Of a DNA stretch of 64,000 nt, positions 35,837 through 45,624 are shown one piece after another; position 1 is the first letter of the stretch; every line of letters starts with the position of its first letter. The DNA is taken from NCBI GenBank assembly GCA_903882805.1, contig CAIRYK010000084.1, positions 50,196 to 114,195 of the forward strand, read 5' to 3'. The DNA comes from an uncultured Bacteroidota bacterium (lineage in GTDB: Bacteria; Bacteroidota; Bacteroidia; Chitinophagales; Chitinophagaceae). The notes under the pieces were generated by a model. It did no database searches, was not told where the DNA came from, and saw nothing but the letters and a program-made list of their open reading frames with translations. A program made the translations under genes and the position numbers.

Positions 35837-36418
35837 TTGGTAACACCCCAACTCATTTCGGCCCTCAGGGCAGGCGATCAGGCGGCATTTAAACAACTGG
35901 TAGAACTCTACCAGGATAAAGTGTTTAATACTGCCATAAGCCTTGTGCAAGACCATGGCGCCGCCGAGGATATAGCGCAGGAAGTGTTTGTTACGGTTTA
36001 CAGGTCGATATTGTCATTCAACCAAAAGTCGTCTGTAAGTACCTGGATATACCGGATAACAGTTAATAAGAGTCTTGACCATTTGCGCGCGGCAGGCAGG
36101 CAAAAACGACAAAGCCTGCTGGGTAGAATGTTTGGCGGCGATAATACCGAGGCGCTGGAGGCGCAGCCTGCATTCGACCATCCGGGTGTATTGCTGGAAC
36201 GCAAAGAGCAGGCGGCGGCGCTATTTGCCGCCATTAACACCCTGCCCGAAAATCAGAAAACAGTGTTTGTGCTGGCACATATAGAGGAGTTACCCCAAAA
36301 GGAAGTAGCCGAGATTATGGGCATATCGCTGAAAGCGGTAGAGAGTTTATTGCAACGTGCGAAGGGCGGACTGAGAAAAAAACTTAGTAGCATTTACGAC
36401 CGAAGGAAAAAAGAATAA
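35837..36418 (+). CDS. ECF-type RNA polymerase sigma factor
   Basis: 193 residues, started at a TTG at 35837 because no ATG precedes the conserved region; the opening TPQLISALRAGDQAAFKQLVE is typical. Sigma region 2 is FNTAISLVQDHGAAEDIAQEVFVTVYRS with WIYRITVNKSLDHLR (2.4), and region 4 is LPENQKTVFVLAHIEELPQKEVAEIMGISLKAVESLLQRA. It directs polymerase to its own regulon. The next gene (36439) is the expected partner anti-sigma factor, then a Spy-like protein: the classic layout for an envelope or metal-responsive sigma factor. Confidence 0.94.
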   Translation: MVTPQLISALRAGDQAAFKQLVELYQDKVFNTAISLVQDHGAAEDIAQEVFVTVYRSILSFNQKSSVSTWIYRITVNKSLDHLRAAGRQKRQSLLGRMFGGDNTEALEAQPAFDHPGVLLERKEQAAALFAAINTLPENQKTVFVLAHIEELPQKEVAEIMGISLKAVESLLQRAKGGLRKKLSSIYDRRKKE

Positions 36419-36438
36419 GTAACGTCTAAATAAGCGAC

Positions 36439-36741
36439 ATGGAAAACGACACAAAGAAAGAAGTGTGGATGGACGATGTGATGGATAGTTTAAAAGGTAT
36501 GAAGCGTGCTTCGGCTGGCGGCGATATGTATGCCCGGGTTATGCAACGCACTACCGTTGCAACGGCGACAGCCAGATTCCCGATAAAAACATGGGCTGCG
36601 GCAGCTATTTTGCTACTGGCGGTAAATATCAGCTCGGCAATATATGCGACAGCAAAAAAACGCAGCCTAGCAGCAAGCGTACATACAGGCAGCGAACTGG
36701 CAATAGAAATTCAATCAGCGTCAACCTACTACAATTACTAA
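36439..36741 (+). CDS. Putative anti-sigma factor, single-pass membrane protein
   Basis: 100 residues. The first 50 are cytoplasmic and charged (MENDTKKEVWMDDVMDSLKGMKRA), then one transmembrane helix (about 54-72: WAAAAILLLAVNISSAIYA) and a short periplasmic tail. Size, topology and position directly after the sigma gene suggest a small anti-sigma factor, although no anti-sigma domain can be confirmed by eye. Its stop lies three bases before the next ATG. Confidence 0.65.
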   Translation: MENDTKKEVWMDDVMDSLKGMKRASAGGDMYARVMQRTTVATATARFPIKTWAAAAILLLAVNISSAIYATAKKRSLAASVHTGSELAIEIQSASTYYNY

Positions 36742-36744
36742 CCG

Positions 36745-37323
36745 ATGGACGATCGTAAGCAACTGCGAATATGGCAATGGGCAACAATACTATTGTTGTT
36801 GTGCAATGGCGCATTGATAGGACTAGTGTGGTTTGCCCCACCGCGCGGCGAGGGCGAGGGCGGCCGCAACAACAAACCTCACGACCTATTGGTAAGAGAG
36901 GTAGGCCTTAATGATGTACAAGTGAGTCAATACGACGATTTAGTAAAAATACACCGTAGCGAAACGCAACGTTTGCGTCGGGAAGGGAAAGAGCTTAGAG
37001 ATCAGCTTTTTGCCCTGCTAAGCAAGCCGGGCGCAAAGCCAGACACGCTTTTGGCCCGCATAGGACAAAACCAACAACAGATAGAACAAAACACCTATCA
37101 GCACTTTGTGCTGGTGCGCGCACTCTGCACAGAACCGCAAAAGGAAAAATTTGACCACATAATAAACGAAGTGTTGCGGAGCATGAATCGCAACAAGCCA
37201 CCCCGACCCGATGGGCCAAGAAATGACCAGCAAGCCCCACCACCGCAAAATGACGACGACAACACACGCCCTGATGGTCCGCCCCCCGGCGACAGAAGAC
37301 CGCCGCCGCCAGACCGAAACTAA
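36745..37323 (+). CDS. Spy/CpxP-like periplasmic sensor, membrane anchored
   Basis: 192 residues. An N-terminal helix (WQWATILLLLCNGALIGLVWF) anchors it; the periplasmic part is helical with LTx-like core: REVGLNDVQVSQYDDLVKIH, ETQRLRREGKELRDQLFALL, and ALCTEPQKEKFDHIINEVLR, as in the CnrX/Spy/CpxP superfamily. The C-terminal 45 residues are a Pro/Asp/Arg-rich low-complexity tail. In CnrYXH systems such a protein senses Co/Ni and controls the anti-sigma factor, so this may be the metal sensor of the sigma factor upstream. Confidence 0.8.
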   Translation: MDDRKQLRIWQWATILLLLCNGALIGLVWFAPPRGEGEGGRNNKPHDLLVREVGLNDVQVSQYDDLVKIHRSETQRLRREGKELRDQLFALLSKPGAKPDTLLARIGQNQQQIEQNTYQHFVLVRALCTEPQKEKFDHIINEVLRSMNRNKPPRPDGPRNDQQAPPPQNDDDNTRPDGPPPGDRRPPPPDRN

Positions 37324-37341
37324 CCTTGTTATATTTGTACA

Positions 37342-38073
37342 ATGATGCGAAACTTGTACCGTTTACTTATGGCCGTTGTTGGTTGCAGCCTATTCTGCCC
37401 AGCATGGTTATGGGCGCAAGCAACTGTTATTATAGTGGTAAAGCCTGTATTTGCGAATGAGCCGCTTCGACTCGCCGACAAATGCTACCTAACGCCACAT
37501 GGCGATTCGGCATTTATAGATGGCTTCCGTTTTTACATGACGCACATTGGGCTCGGCAAGGGCGGCAAAACCACCGATAAACTAATAGATGCCGAAGACA
37601 CCGCAACAGCCCGCATAACGCTGAACGTACCGCCTGGCGACTACAATCAGCTATCGTTTGTACTGGGTGTAGATAGCGCAGATAACACCAATGGCGCCAA
37701 CGGAGGAGATCTGGACCCTGCAAAGGGTATGTACTGGGCATGGAACACCGGTTACATAATGGCCAAGATAGAGGGTCGCTCGCCTGTATGCACAACCGTA
37801 CATCATGCATTCGAGTTTCATATAGGCGGATACATGCCGCCAAATAATACTGCCCGCGCTATAACGCTACCGCTACCTAATACCTTGCGCTTGCAAAAGG
37901 GCGATTCTGCTATTATTACTTTAGCTGCCGATGCCGCGACTTGGTTTTCCGGCAATCTCGATCTGGCAACTACAAACAGTATACTAATACCCGGCAAGGC
38001 TGCTGCGGCCATGGCCGATAAATATGCTGCAATGTTCTCGGTAAAAGAAGTAACTATGCCAGTTGCAAAATAG
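37342..38073 (+). CDS. MbnP-family exported protein
   Basis: 243 residues with a signal peptide (ending LWAQ). The MbnP family blocks are visible: FRFYMTHIGL, ARITLNVPPGDYNQLSFVLGVDS, GDLDPAKGMYWAWNTGYIMAKIEG, and a late HHAFEFHIGGY. MbnP-like proteins are periplasmic copper-binding partners of di-haem peroxidases in methanobactin loci. Here the gene follows the sigma/Spy cluster by 18 bases, which supports a metal-related operon, with Cu a plausible ligand. Confidence 0.85.
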   Translation: MMRNLYRLLMAVVGCSLFCPAWLWAQATVIIVVKPVFANEPLRLADKCYLTPHGDSAFIDGFRFYMTHIGLGKGGKTTDKLIDAEDTATARITLNVPPGDYNQLSFVLGVDSADNTNGANGGDLDPAKGMYWAWNTGYIMAKIEGRSPVCTTVHHAFEFHIGGYMPPNNTARAITLPLPNTLRLQKGDSAIITLAADAATWFSGNLDLATTNSILIPGKAAAAMADKYAAMFSVKEVTMPVAK

Positions 38074-38306
38074 CCGCTATAAATCAGCGCTTCCTATTGG
38101 TAAAACCGGAGGAATAAGCATAGTTTGCAGCGAGCGATAAAGTAGAAAATTATAACTACAGTATCTGATTTTGCTTATATTTACCCTCTATTTAACGATT
38201 GAACAATTGACCGGCTGTTAGGGCTGCGAATAACTATGTATTTATTTCAGAATCCCTAACATCAAAATAACAAAAGCCGTCAATAATATCGACTAAAACA
38301 ATGTGT

Positions 38307-41300
38307 ATGAAAAAGATACTCTTCTCCTTATTTCTGGCTTCGGCGGCTGTTTCGGCGCATGCGCAGGCTACCTTTTCAGTGTCTACCCCGCCCTGCAACA
38401 ACGATGGGGTGCTGAATGCAACGTTTACCTCTCCGCTCACTCCGCCGCTTACCGTTACCTGGAGAACTTTCGGCTCTACTGGCCGAACAATTATTCATAC
38501 CAGCGTTTCAGGTCTTACAGATGCGCTTACCTCTTATTCTGGCGGACCGGTAACGGTTACCGCCACCGACGTGTATGGCGTTTCCGATTCGGTTACTGCA
38601 TTTGGCGGCGCGCACCCTATCAGCTATTTCCTATGGTCGTATCCTGCCGTTTGCCCTACACCCGGCCAGGTGACAGATAGCACCATTACAGGTGGTACAC
38701 CTCCATATACTTCGCAGTGGTACAATATGTCTACGCTTGCTGTTGTGGGCACAGGCACAAGAATATCTGTACCAGAAGGCGACTATGGTGTTCGCATCAC
38801 CGATGCCGCAGGGTGCGTATACGGTTCTGAAGTTGATCCCGCTTATGTGGAGTTGGTATCTTATCCTGCATTCTCTATTTCGGTAAGCACCACTACCGCC
38901 AACTGTACTAACGGTTCGGCTACAGTGAGCGTTTCGGGCGGCGGCGTATTGCCGCTCAGCTACCGCTGGAGCACAGGCGCTACCACGCCATCTATATCCG
39001 GTCTTGTTACCGATTTCTACAGGGCTACAGTTACCGACGCATTAGGCTGCCATGGCACGGGCGTAGGTTTTGTAGATCAGGCTATCGCCATCACTGCGCC
39101 CATTACGCCTACGCCAGCTACATGTACAGCATCCGACGGAGCGCTGGCAGCTTTCGGTTCTGGCGGTATGCCTCCGTATTCGTTTGTGTGGAGCAACGGC
39201 GCTACTACTGCCAACCAAACAGGCGTACCTTCGGGCTATTACAGCGTAGTAGCTACCGACGCTAATGGCTGCATAGGCAATGGCGGCGCTATGGTAGGCG
39301 CAACAACACCTATTACTGTTACCTACACTACTACGCCCAGTTTGTGTACTGGCCCTACCGGTTCGGCTACAGTTAGCCCCGCAGGCGGCGTTGGTCCATA
39401 TACCATTACCTGGCACACATATCCGGTACAAACAGGCAATACAGCATCGGCATTGCCTCCAGGCGAGTATCCATTCTCTATAACAGATGCCACCGGTTGT
39501 GTGTACAATGGCTCTGCCACCGTACCGCCTGTATCTATTATCACTGCCGATTTCAGCGCCGTTAACCCACTTTGCCTTACCTCTACTGGTCGCCTTACTA
39601 TTGTTCCATCGGGCGGTATAGCTCCCTACACTTATAGCTGGAGCACAGGCGGCACAGGAAGCGTAATATCAAGTATACCCACCGGCGTTTATTCAGTAAA
39701 CGTAAGAGATGCTTTGGGATGTGTTATCACCAAGTCTATCTTCCTCGATGCTTATTCTCCTATGAGTGTGGGTCTTTCATCTACGCCTGCCACTTGTATT
39801 TTCAATGCCGATGCAAGCTTGCGCGCTACGCCATCGGGCGGCACTGCCCCATATACCTATAGCTGGAGCGGCGGCGGTAGCACAAGCGTACTGAGCGGCA
39901 TACCTTCGGGCTTGTACAATGTTATGGTTACCGATGCCTCAGGTTGCCGCGCAGGCAACACTGCTGTAGTGGGTTACGATACGGCATCGGATTGCTATTG
40001 CACTATCCGCGGCATTGTTTTCAACGACACCAACAACAACTGTATTCAAGACCCCGGAGAAAACGGTATACCACATATCCAGATCCGTATCAGCGGTCGC
40101 GGCTATACTTATACCGATGCGTCAGGCGCCTATTCTTACTTGGTTCCTGCAGGCACCTATACTGTTACAGAAACCGTTAAGGCGTTCTATCCTCTGGCTC
40201 CTTGCCAAATCAATAATGTTGTTGTTACATCTCTGCCAAGCGCTGGTTGCGTGTTGAATGTAGACTTCGCCAACAGCATGGACACAATACACGACATGCA
40301 CATTGCCACCTGGAACTATATGCACAGCGCACCCGTTCCCGGTCACGATTATTCTACCGTTACCCTCATCACCAACAATGGCACTGTACCTGAAGACGGC
40401 ATAGTGGCCAGCTATAAGAGCGATGGTCAGCTGTTAGCTCCTGCGTTTATGCCATCAACTGTATTCGCCGGCTCATCATTCTACTACAACTCAGGCACAC
40501 TTTTCCCTGCGCTTACTCCGGGTGGTACTGCTCGCTTCCTCGAGAATTATTTTGTGCCTACCGATATTCCCTTGGGCGTAAATGTGGTGGTTAGAGATTC
40601 AGTATCATACAAGAGCCCGATGGCTAACTGGCTAGGCGACTACTCTCCATGGAACAATGTAAACTACTTCACTACTACCGTTATCGGTTCATACGATCCT
40701 AACTTTAAGGAAGTAAATCCTAAAGGTACCGGCCCACTTGGCTTGATCAACTATACAGATTCTGTACTTGAATACATGGTGCATTTCCAAAACACCGGCA
40801 CTTATCAGGCAGAGAACATTTATGTACTGGATACGCTGGACGAAAACCTGGACTGGACAACGCTCATGCCTGTTTACATGTCGCACAATGGTCGTGTCAC
40901 TTTAGAGCAAAAAGGCACAAGAAAAGTAGCTAAATTCTCGTTCCCTAACATCAACCTGCCTGCCGAAGTTAACGAACCGGTTGCTAGCAATGGTATGTTC
41001 ACCTACACCATCAAAACCAAGAGCGGCTTGCCAATAGGCGCTCAGTTCAAAAACCGCGCATCTATCTATTTTGATTACAACACGCCTGTTCTTACCAACA
41101 CTACTATCAATACGCTTGGCTCTGTAGCTCCACCGCCATCGGCGGTTAGCAATGTAAGCTTTGGCGCCGGCAACACATTTAGTGTGTATCCTAACCCCGC
41201 CAGCCAATCGTTCAATGCTGTATTCACCAGCGAAAACGGAGGCAGCGCAATCATTAAAGTTAGTGATGTTACCGGCAAGCAAATGATCGTAAAACAAGTA

Positions 41301-41423
41301 GCTGTTCAGAAAGGCGCACATACCGTAAATATGGATGTAGCACAACTATCTGCAGGTATCTACTTTGTAACGCTCAATCAAAATGGCGCGCTGCAAACAC
41401 AGAAACTGGTGATTATGAAATAA
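38307..41423 (+). CDS. T9SS-exported giant surface protein with SprB repeats
   Basis: About 1038 residues from the ATG at 38307; an ATG two codons earlier (38301) is equally possible. Signal peptide MKKILFSLFLASAAVSAHAQ. Residues ~90-560 hold around eight SprB-type repeats of about 70 residues (pattern SGGxxPYTYxWSxG...SxIPxGxYxVxVTDAxGC). Near 564-650 is a SdrD-B-like segment (RGIVFNDTNNNCIQDPGENG, YLVPAGTYTVTE). Residues ~790-945 resemble the DUF7619 block (YDPNFKEVNPKG, YMVHFQNTGTYQAENIYVLD, RASIYFDYNTPVLTN). The last ~75 are the type A sorting domain (FSVYPNPASQSFNAVF to TQKLVIMK). An adhesin-like surface protein, possibly for gliding or attachment. Confidence 0.93.
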   Translation: MKKILFSLFLASAAVSAHAQATFSVSTPPCNNDGVLNATFTSPLTPPLTVTWRTFGSTGRTIIHTSVSGLTDALTSYSGGPVTVTATDVYGVSDSVTAFGGAHPISYFLWSYPAVCPTPGQVTDSTITGGTPPYTSQWYNMSTLAVVGTGTRISVPEGDYGVRITDAAGCVYGSEVDPAYVELVSYPAFSISVSTTTANCTNGSATVSVSGGGVLPLSYRWSTGATTPSISGLVTDFYRATVTDALGCHGTGVGFVDQAIAITAPITPTPATCTASDGALAAFGSGGMPPYSFVWSNGATTANQTGVPSGYYSVVATDANGCIGNGGAMVGATTPITVTYTTTPSLCTGPTGSATVSPAGGVGPYTITWHTYPVQTGNTASALPPGEYPFSITDATGCVYNGSATVPPVSIITADFSAVNPLCLTSTGRLTIVPSGGIAPYTYSWSTGGTGSVISSIPTGVYSVNVRDALGCVITKSIFLDAYSPMSVGLSSTPATCIFNADASLRATPSGGTAPYTYSWSGGGSTSVLSGIPSGLYNVMVTDASGCRAGNTAVVGYDTASDCYCTIRGIVFNDTNNNCIQDPGENGIPHIQIRISGRGYTYTDASGAYSYLVPAGTYTVTETVKAFYPLAPCQINNVVVTSLPSAGCVLNVDFANSMDTIHDMHIATWNYMHSAPVPGHDYSTVTLITNNGTVPEDGIVASYKSDGQLLAPAFMPSTVFAGSSFYYNSGTLFPALTPGGTARFLENYFVPTDIPLGVNVVVRDSVSYKSPMANWLGDYSPWNNVNYFTTTVIGSYDPNFKEVNPKGTGPLGLINYTDSVLEYMVHFQNTGTYQAENIYVLDTLDENLDWTTLMPVYMSHNGRVTLEQKGTRKVAKFSFPNINLPAEVNEPVASNGMFTYTIKTKSGLPIGAQFKNRASIYFDYNTPVLTNTTINTLGSVAPPPSAVSNVSFGAGNTFSVYPNPASQSFNAVFTSENGGSAIIKVSDVTGKQMIVKQVAVQKGAHTVNMDVAQLSAGIYFVTLNQNGALQTQKLVIMK

Positions 41424-41437
41424 TAACATAACTATCC

Positions 41438-41488
41438 AATAAATAAAGAAGCCCTTTCCTGTTTTCGGATAGGGCTTCTTTATTTATT
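41438..41488 (+). terminator. Strong terminator after the T9SS giant
   Basis: An 18-bp perfect stem (41438-41455 with 41471-41488, containing GAAGCCCT and AGGGCTTC) with a 15-base loop. The stem ends in AT-rich arms, so it works in both directions in principle. Confidence 0.9.
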
Positions 41489-41554
41489 GATACTATTTGC
41501 ATTACTGTGCATATATAGCTAATTTGCCCAAAGTTTCAACACTGCAGGAACAAA

Positions 41555-42397
41555 ATGAAAATTGCTCACCTAATTCTTACTCATGCTAACCCAGATCAAC
41601 TGGAAAGGCTAATAAAACGTATAGCGCATCCAGATGGATACGTGTATGTACACCTTGATTTAAAAACCGATATGCCAGCATTTGGGCATTTGGCACAAGA
41701 GGGCAGGGTAATTTTTATTCAAAACAGGGTGAAAGTATCCTGGGGCGATTACACCATAGTACAGGCAACGCTAAACGGACTAAAGGAAATAATGGCGGGT
41801 GGCCAATACGACTATATTAACCTGCTTAGCGGACAAGACTACCCCATCAAGAGCATTGAATATATACATAAACAACTGAGCAGAACGCCCGGCAAAGCCT
41901 TTATGCATACACTGGATGTAGCAACAGAGTGGCAAGAAGCTATAACACGGTATACAAAATATCATTTGTCTTATCTCAATTTCCCCGGCCGATTTCATGC
42001 TGAGGCATTGATGAATAAATTGCTTCCCGACCGCAAATTTCCGGCCGGAATGACGCCCGTTGGCCGTTCGCAATGGTTTACCATATCGCGGATACATGTT
42101 CAGTATATTCTCGATTTTGTGCAGAAAAACAACAGCTTCGTGCGCTTTTTTGAACTGACCTGGGCGCCCGATGAAATGTTTTTCCAGACCATACTGCACA
42201 ATAGCGCACATCGTAAAGATATGGTGAATGACAACCTCCGCTACATAGACTGGAGCGAAGGCAAGGCAAACCCCAAAGTGCTGACCATGGCCGATGCTGA
42301 TGCGCTTACCGCTTCGCCAAAGCTATTTGCAAGAAAGTTCAATCCTTCCATCGACAGTAAAATACTCGACTATCTCGACGGTTTAGCCAAAAAATAA
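41555..42397 (+). CDS. GT14 glycosyltransferase (core-2/I-branching type)
   Basis: 280 residues, cytoplasmic. It has the core-2/I-branching blocks: IAHLILTHANPDQLERLIKRI at the start, VYVHLDLKTD, GQYDYINLLSGQDYPIKS (about 90-107), GRSQWFTISRIHVQYILDFV and FFELTWAPDEMFFQTIL (Asp-Glu pair typical of the catalytic site), and LRYIDWSEGKANPKVLT. Such enzymes add beta-1,6-GlcNAc or xylose in eukaryotes; bacterial members probably modify surface glycans. It sits between the two T9SS giants and could glycosylate surface structures. Confidence 0.88.
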   Translation: MKIAHLILTHANPDQLERLIKRIAHPDGYVYVHLDLKTDMPAFGHLAQEGRVIFIQNRVKVSWGDYTIVQATLNGLKEIMAGGQYDYINLLSGQDYPIKSIEYIHKQLSRTPGKAFMHTLDVATEWQEAITRYTKYHLSYLNFPGRFHAEALMNKLLPDRKFPAGMTPVGRSQWFTISRIHVQYILDFVQKNNSFVRFFELTWAPDEMFFQTILHNSAHRKDMVNDNLRYIDWSEGKANPKVLTMADADALTASPKLFARKFNPSIDSKILDYLDGLAKK

Positions 42398-42426
42398 TGG
42401 CTGCCGCAGGTTTTCTGCAACAGCCA
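42398..42426. terminator. Hairpin between convergent genes
   Basis: TGGCTG at 42398-42403 and CAGCCA at 42421-42426 enclose an inner GCAG/CTGC pair. Located between the GT14 stop and the T9SS gene stop; likely a shared terminator, with only a short T stretch after it. Confidence 0.55.
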
Positions 42427-42449
42427 CTGCAATTTTAAATTTATTGGTA

Positions 42450-45440
42450 TTAATGCTGTACTACAAATTTCCTTACCACCGATGCGCCGGTGGCCGCATT
42501 GGTTATTTGCGCTATGTACAGACCATCGGCGGCGTTAATATCCATATCAATTACAGAGCCTGTAAAATCTTTGGTTAACACTACCCTTCCTGTAACATCT
42601 GTTACCACACACTTGCCTGTTTGTGGGGGTATCGATATGGTAATGCGACCGGTTGTGGGGTTAGGCGCAATAACAACATCTTTATTGGATGTCACTTTGT
42701 CTACACCCACATGGGTTGAATTAAACTCAAACGGAACCGCCCAACGGAAAGGAGCTATACGTCCATTCACGCCCAACATAGGCCTCATGCCAGCAGTAAT
42801 AACATTATACAATTTCAAATTATCGGATGGCGCTGTTTTGTAGTATCCGAATACGAAATTATGTTGCGGCGTTACATCTGCCTGACCCGGAGCTATCGTT
42901 TGCGGCGCAGTAGTAAAATTCCAAAACCCTCTGTTGTTCACCATACCAGATACGCCGCTATGACCGTTCCATATATCTATAAAAGCATTGGCATCCAGGT
43001 CTTCAAAAGTACTTACCACATAGCTTGCCGCACGAGGCGAAACATTGTTGAGCAACGGCTTAAACTCTATTATTTCGCCATTCTCGCAATAGCGGTTGCC
43101 ATTACCACTGCTATTTCCGGTATTATCGTCGGTTACGGTTGTGTCGTTTTGGTGTGCAATAACCAACGGAGCAACAGGTATACCAACGCAGGTGGAGTAT
43201 TGCGCGGCGTCGTTGTAAATAACCACATCGAAATAGGCGATTGTGCCCGGCGGCGTAGCCTCGTTTATTTTTATTTCCAGTTCATCAATAGACCACGCGG
43301 AATCTTGGTAAACAATTGGGTTGAAGCCTGCCAATGTGTCGGTAATCGTTATGAACGGGCTATTGGTGCGCGCTGCAATCTGGCCGCCGGGATAAGCAAT
43401 ACCGCTCGCGCTCCTGTTGATCGTCTTTACTTTCAGTCGCACATTCTTGCCGGCATTTACAAAATTGTAGGGATTATCCGGATGGGCAACTATAGTACCG
43501 GGGAGGTCATAAACATGGTAGGGGCTTATCAGCGGGTCAATGCTGGCTGCATCCACAGTAGAAATATTGATGAGCGGTAACGGCGGTAATGCTGATGCAT
43601 TGGGCGCTGCGGTTACAGAAAACGTTTTCACACAATTCATAGAATCTGTAACGCGCACATAATAGGTGCCCGGGCACAAATTGGACGCCGTAGCAATTGC
43701 CTGATCGCCCGCATTAGCGTCCCAAAGGTAGCTGTAGGGTGTGAATCCCTTGGCTGGAATAGCCGTAGTTGTGCCAGCGCAAGGTCCGCTACACTTAAAA
43801 CCAGCGCTGGTAAACGTAGCCGTCATGTCGGATAGACTGGAGATATTCACTAACGATTGATTAATGCATCCGCTTGCATCCGTTACGGTTACCGTATACA
43901 CCCCCACGCCCAATCCGGTTTCGGTTGCCGCTGTGCCGCCCGACGACCACAAATAAGTAAAAGGCCCTGCGCCAACCAGCATATTCGCTGTTGCGCTGCC
44001 TGTTTTGTCTCCAAAACATACCGGTTGGGTAGTTGAGGTAAGCACATTACCCAATTTAGCTACAAACATACTGCCCGAGCTGCGGTAGGGAAGCGGAGTA
44101 GTTGGGTTAAGAGTAAGAATGTTTGTGTACACACCGGCTACATACACTTCGTTGCAGTTGTTTACAGCAAGCGCACCGGTATAAACAGTGTTCGACGGGG
44201 CATTGCCACCTGTTTTTACCCATTTCACGCCACCCGATCCATCGTACTTGATTACAAAAAAAGAGTTGCTCGATCCATAGGATGTCTTTAGCGAGAAGGT
44301 ATCAAACTTGGCATCGTAGCTGGCATAGTCGCCAGTTACGTATGCATTGCCGGCATCGTCGGTAATTATCTTATTGGGTATATCGTGATCATTTCCTCCT
44401 CCGCTTTTTGCCCATATTGGGGTACCTGCGGCATTATATTTGGCTATGAATGCATCAATATTACCTTTATTGGGCAACGAAAATGAGCCTATAGTCATAG
44501 CAGGATAACAATAGTAGTATCCGGTTACAAATACATTGCCATCTTTATCTGCCGCCACGCCCGCGCCATCCGACTCGCCGCCTGTGCCGCCCAATTTACG
44601 GGCCCACTGTATTGCTCCTGACGCATTGTATTTAGCCAAAAATACCGCTATCTCGGTACTGGTGGTAATACTTACGCCACCGCCAAAACCCATCTGCCCC
44701 TGAAAGTCGCCAGTAATAAAGAAGTTGCCCGACGGATCTGCACATATACCTGCAGCATGATCGTAAATTAACGGACTACCCGACGATTTAGCCCACAACA
44801 CAGCGCCCGAAGGGCTATATTTAACCGTAAACACATCTATCAGCGAACCAGGCATGCGTGTAAGATTATTACTGCCAAACGTTACCGCATCGGTAAAATT
44901 TCCGGTGATGCCTATATTGCCTGATGCATCGGCACAAATACCCGTACCCTCGGCGCCGCCGCTGCTGGCTGCGCTCTTAGCCCATAATGGACTACCAAGG
45001 CTATCGAACTTTGCCAAAAACACATCTTTCGTACCGGAAAGCGTTAGCGTAGTTGTGCCAAAGCGCAGCGTAGGCGCGGTAAAGGAACCAGTAATAGCAA
45101 TATTACCGGAAGCATCTAAAGTCATTGCCTTGAGGTTGCAACTGCCGAGGCCGGTTTGGCGAAACCACACCAGATTGCCCGAGGCATCGAAACGAACGAG
45201 GAAGACGGAACCATTAAAGCCATATAGTGTATCGCCGCCAAAAGAAAGCGAACCGGAGCTAAAATCACCGACAACGATAATATCGCCATTTTTAGCAACC
45301 GATACTGCCGTAGCGCTACTACCGTTTCCTGTGTTACTGGTCTTATTCCAGACCCAGTCAGGTACTTGCGCAAAAAGTGTGGACGATGGGCAGGCAAACA
45401 TAAGGGTAAGCAACACTGCCAAAGATCTGAAAAGAAACAT
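42450..45440 (-). CDS. T9SS-exported beta-propeller protein (SBBP repeats)
   Basis: 996 residues. Signal peptide (MFLFRSLAVLLTLMFACPSS to LFAQ). Residues ~30-490 contain repeats of the SBBP type: (A)xDASGNIxITGxFTxxxTFG followed by DVFLAKYxxxGxxxWAK, about eight to nine blades. One SprB-like repeat pair follows (VCFGDKTGSATANML, YTVTVTDASGC). Residues ~650-900 resemble other large secreted Bacteroidota proteins with DNP-rich strands and CVGIPVAPLV. The C-terminal ~85 residues are the T9SS type A sorting domain (VIAPNPTTGRITISI to VVRKFVVQH). Surface exposed; function unknown. Antisense to its neighbour GT14. Confidence 0.92.
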   Translation of the reverse strand: MFLFRSLAVLLTLMFACPSSTLFAQVPDWVWNKTSNTGNGSSATAVSVAKNGDIIVVGDFSSGSLSFGGDTLYGFNGSVFLVRFDASGNLVWFRQTGLGSCNLKAMTLDASGNIAITGSFTAPTLRFGTTTLTLSGTKDVFLAKFDSLGSPLWAKSAASSGGAEGTGICADASGNIGITGNFTDAVTFGSNNLTRMPGSLIDVFTVKYSPSGAVLWAKSSGSPLIYDHAAGICADPSGNFFITGDFQGQMGFGGGVSITTSTEIAVFLAKYNASGAIQWARKLGGTGGESDGAGVAADKDGNVFVTGYYYCYPAMTIGSFSLPNKGNIDAFIAKYNAAGTPIWAKSGGGNDHDIPNKIITDDAGNAYVTGDYASYDAKFDTFSLKTSYGSSNSFFVIKYDGSGGVKWVKTGGNAPSNTVYTGALAVNNCNEVYVAGVYTNILTLNPTTPLPYRSSGSMFVAKLGNVLTSTTQPVCFGDKTGSATANMLVGAGPFTYLWSSGGTAATETGLGVGVYTVTVTDASGCINQSLVNISSLSDMTATFTSAGFKCSGPCAGTTTAIPAKGFTPYSYLWDANAGDQAIATASNLCPGTYYVRVTDSMNCVKTFSVTAAPNASALPPLPLINISTVDAASIDPLISPYHVYDLPGTIVAHPDNPYNFVNAGKNVRLKVKTINRSASGIAYPGGQIAARTNSPFITITDTLAGFNPIVYQDSAWSIDELEIKINEATPPGTIAYFDVVIYNDAAQYSTCVGIPVAPLVIAHQNDTTVTDDNTGNSSGNGNRYCENGEIIEFKPLLNNVSPRAASYVVSTFEDLDANAFIDIWNGHSGVSGMVNNRGFWNFTTAPQTIAPGQADVTPQHNFVFGYYKTAPSDNLKLYNVITAGMRPMLGVNGRIAPFRWAVPFEFNSTHVGVDKVTSNKDVVIAPNPTTGRITISIPPQTGKCVVTDVTGRVVLTKDFTGSVIDMDINAADGLYIAQITNAATGASVVRKFVVQH

Positions 45441-45555
45441 TGAACTACAGGTTTAGGATGAAACGCAAAATTACGGCATTGTGCCAATATATATCTGCTT
45501 TTGCGCAACGGTTTACCCATTATAAAAAACACCGCCAAATGCTGCCGTAAACATA

Positions 45556-45591
45556 GCGGGCGCAATGCTGTTGTTACCGCATTGCGCCCGC
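45556..45591 (-). terminator. Terminator-like hairpin after dnaB
   Basis: A perfect 13-bp stem, GCGGGCGCAATGC at 45556-45568 with GCATTGCGCCCGC at 45579-45591, loop of 10. It lies 33 bases past the dnaB stop and before the start of the T9SS gene, both leftward. T run is poor, so termination is inferred from stem strength. Confidence 0.65.
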
Positions 45592-45624
45592 AATTATATT
45601 TAGTATTCTACTACTTCCTTTACC

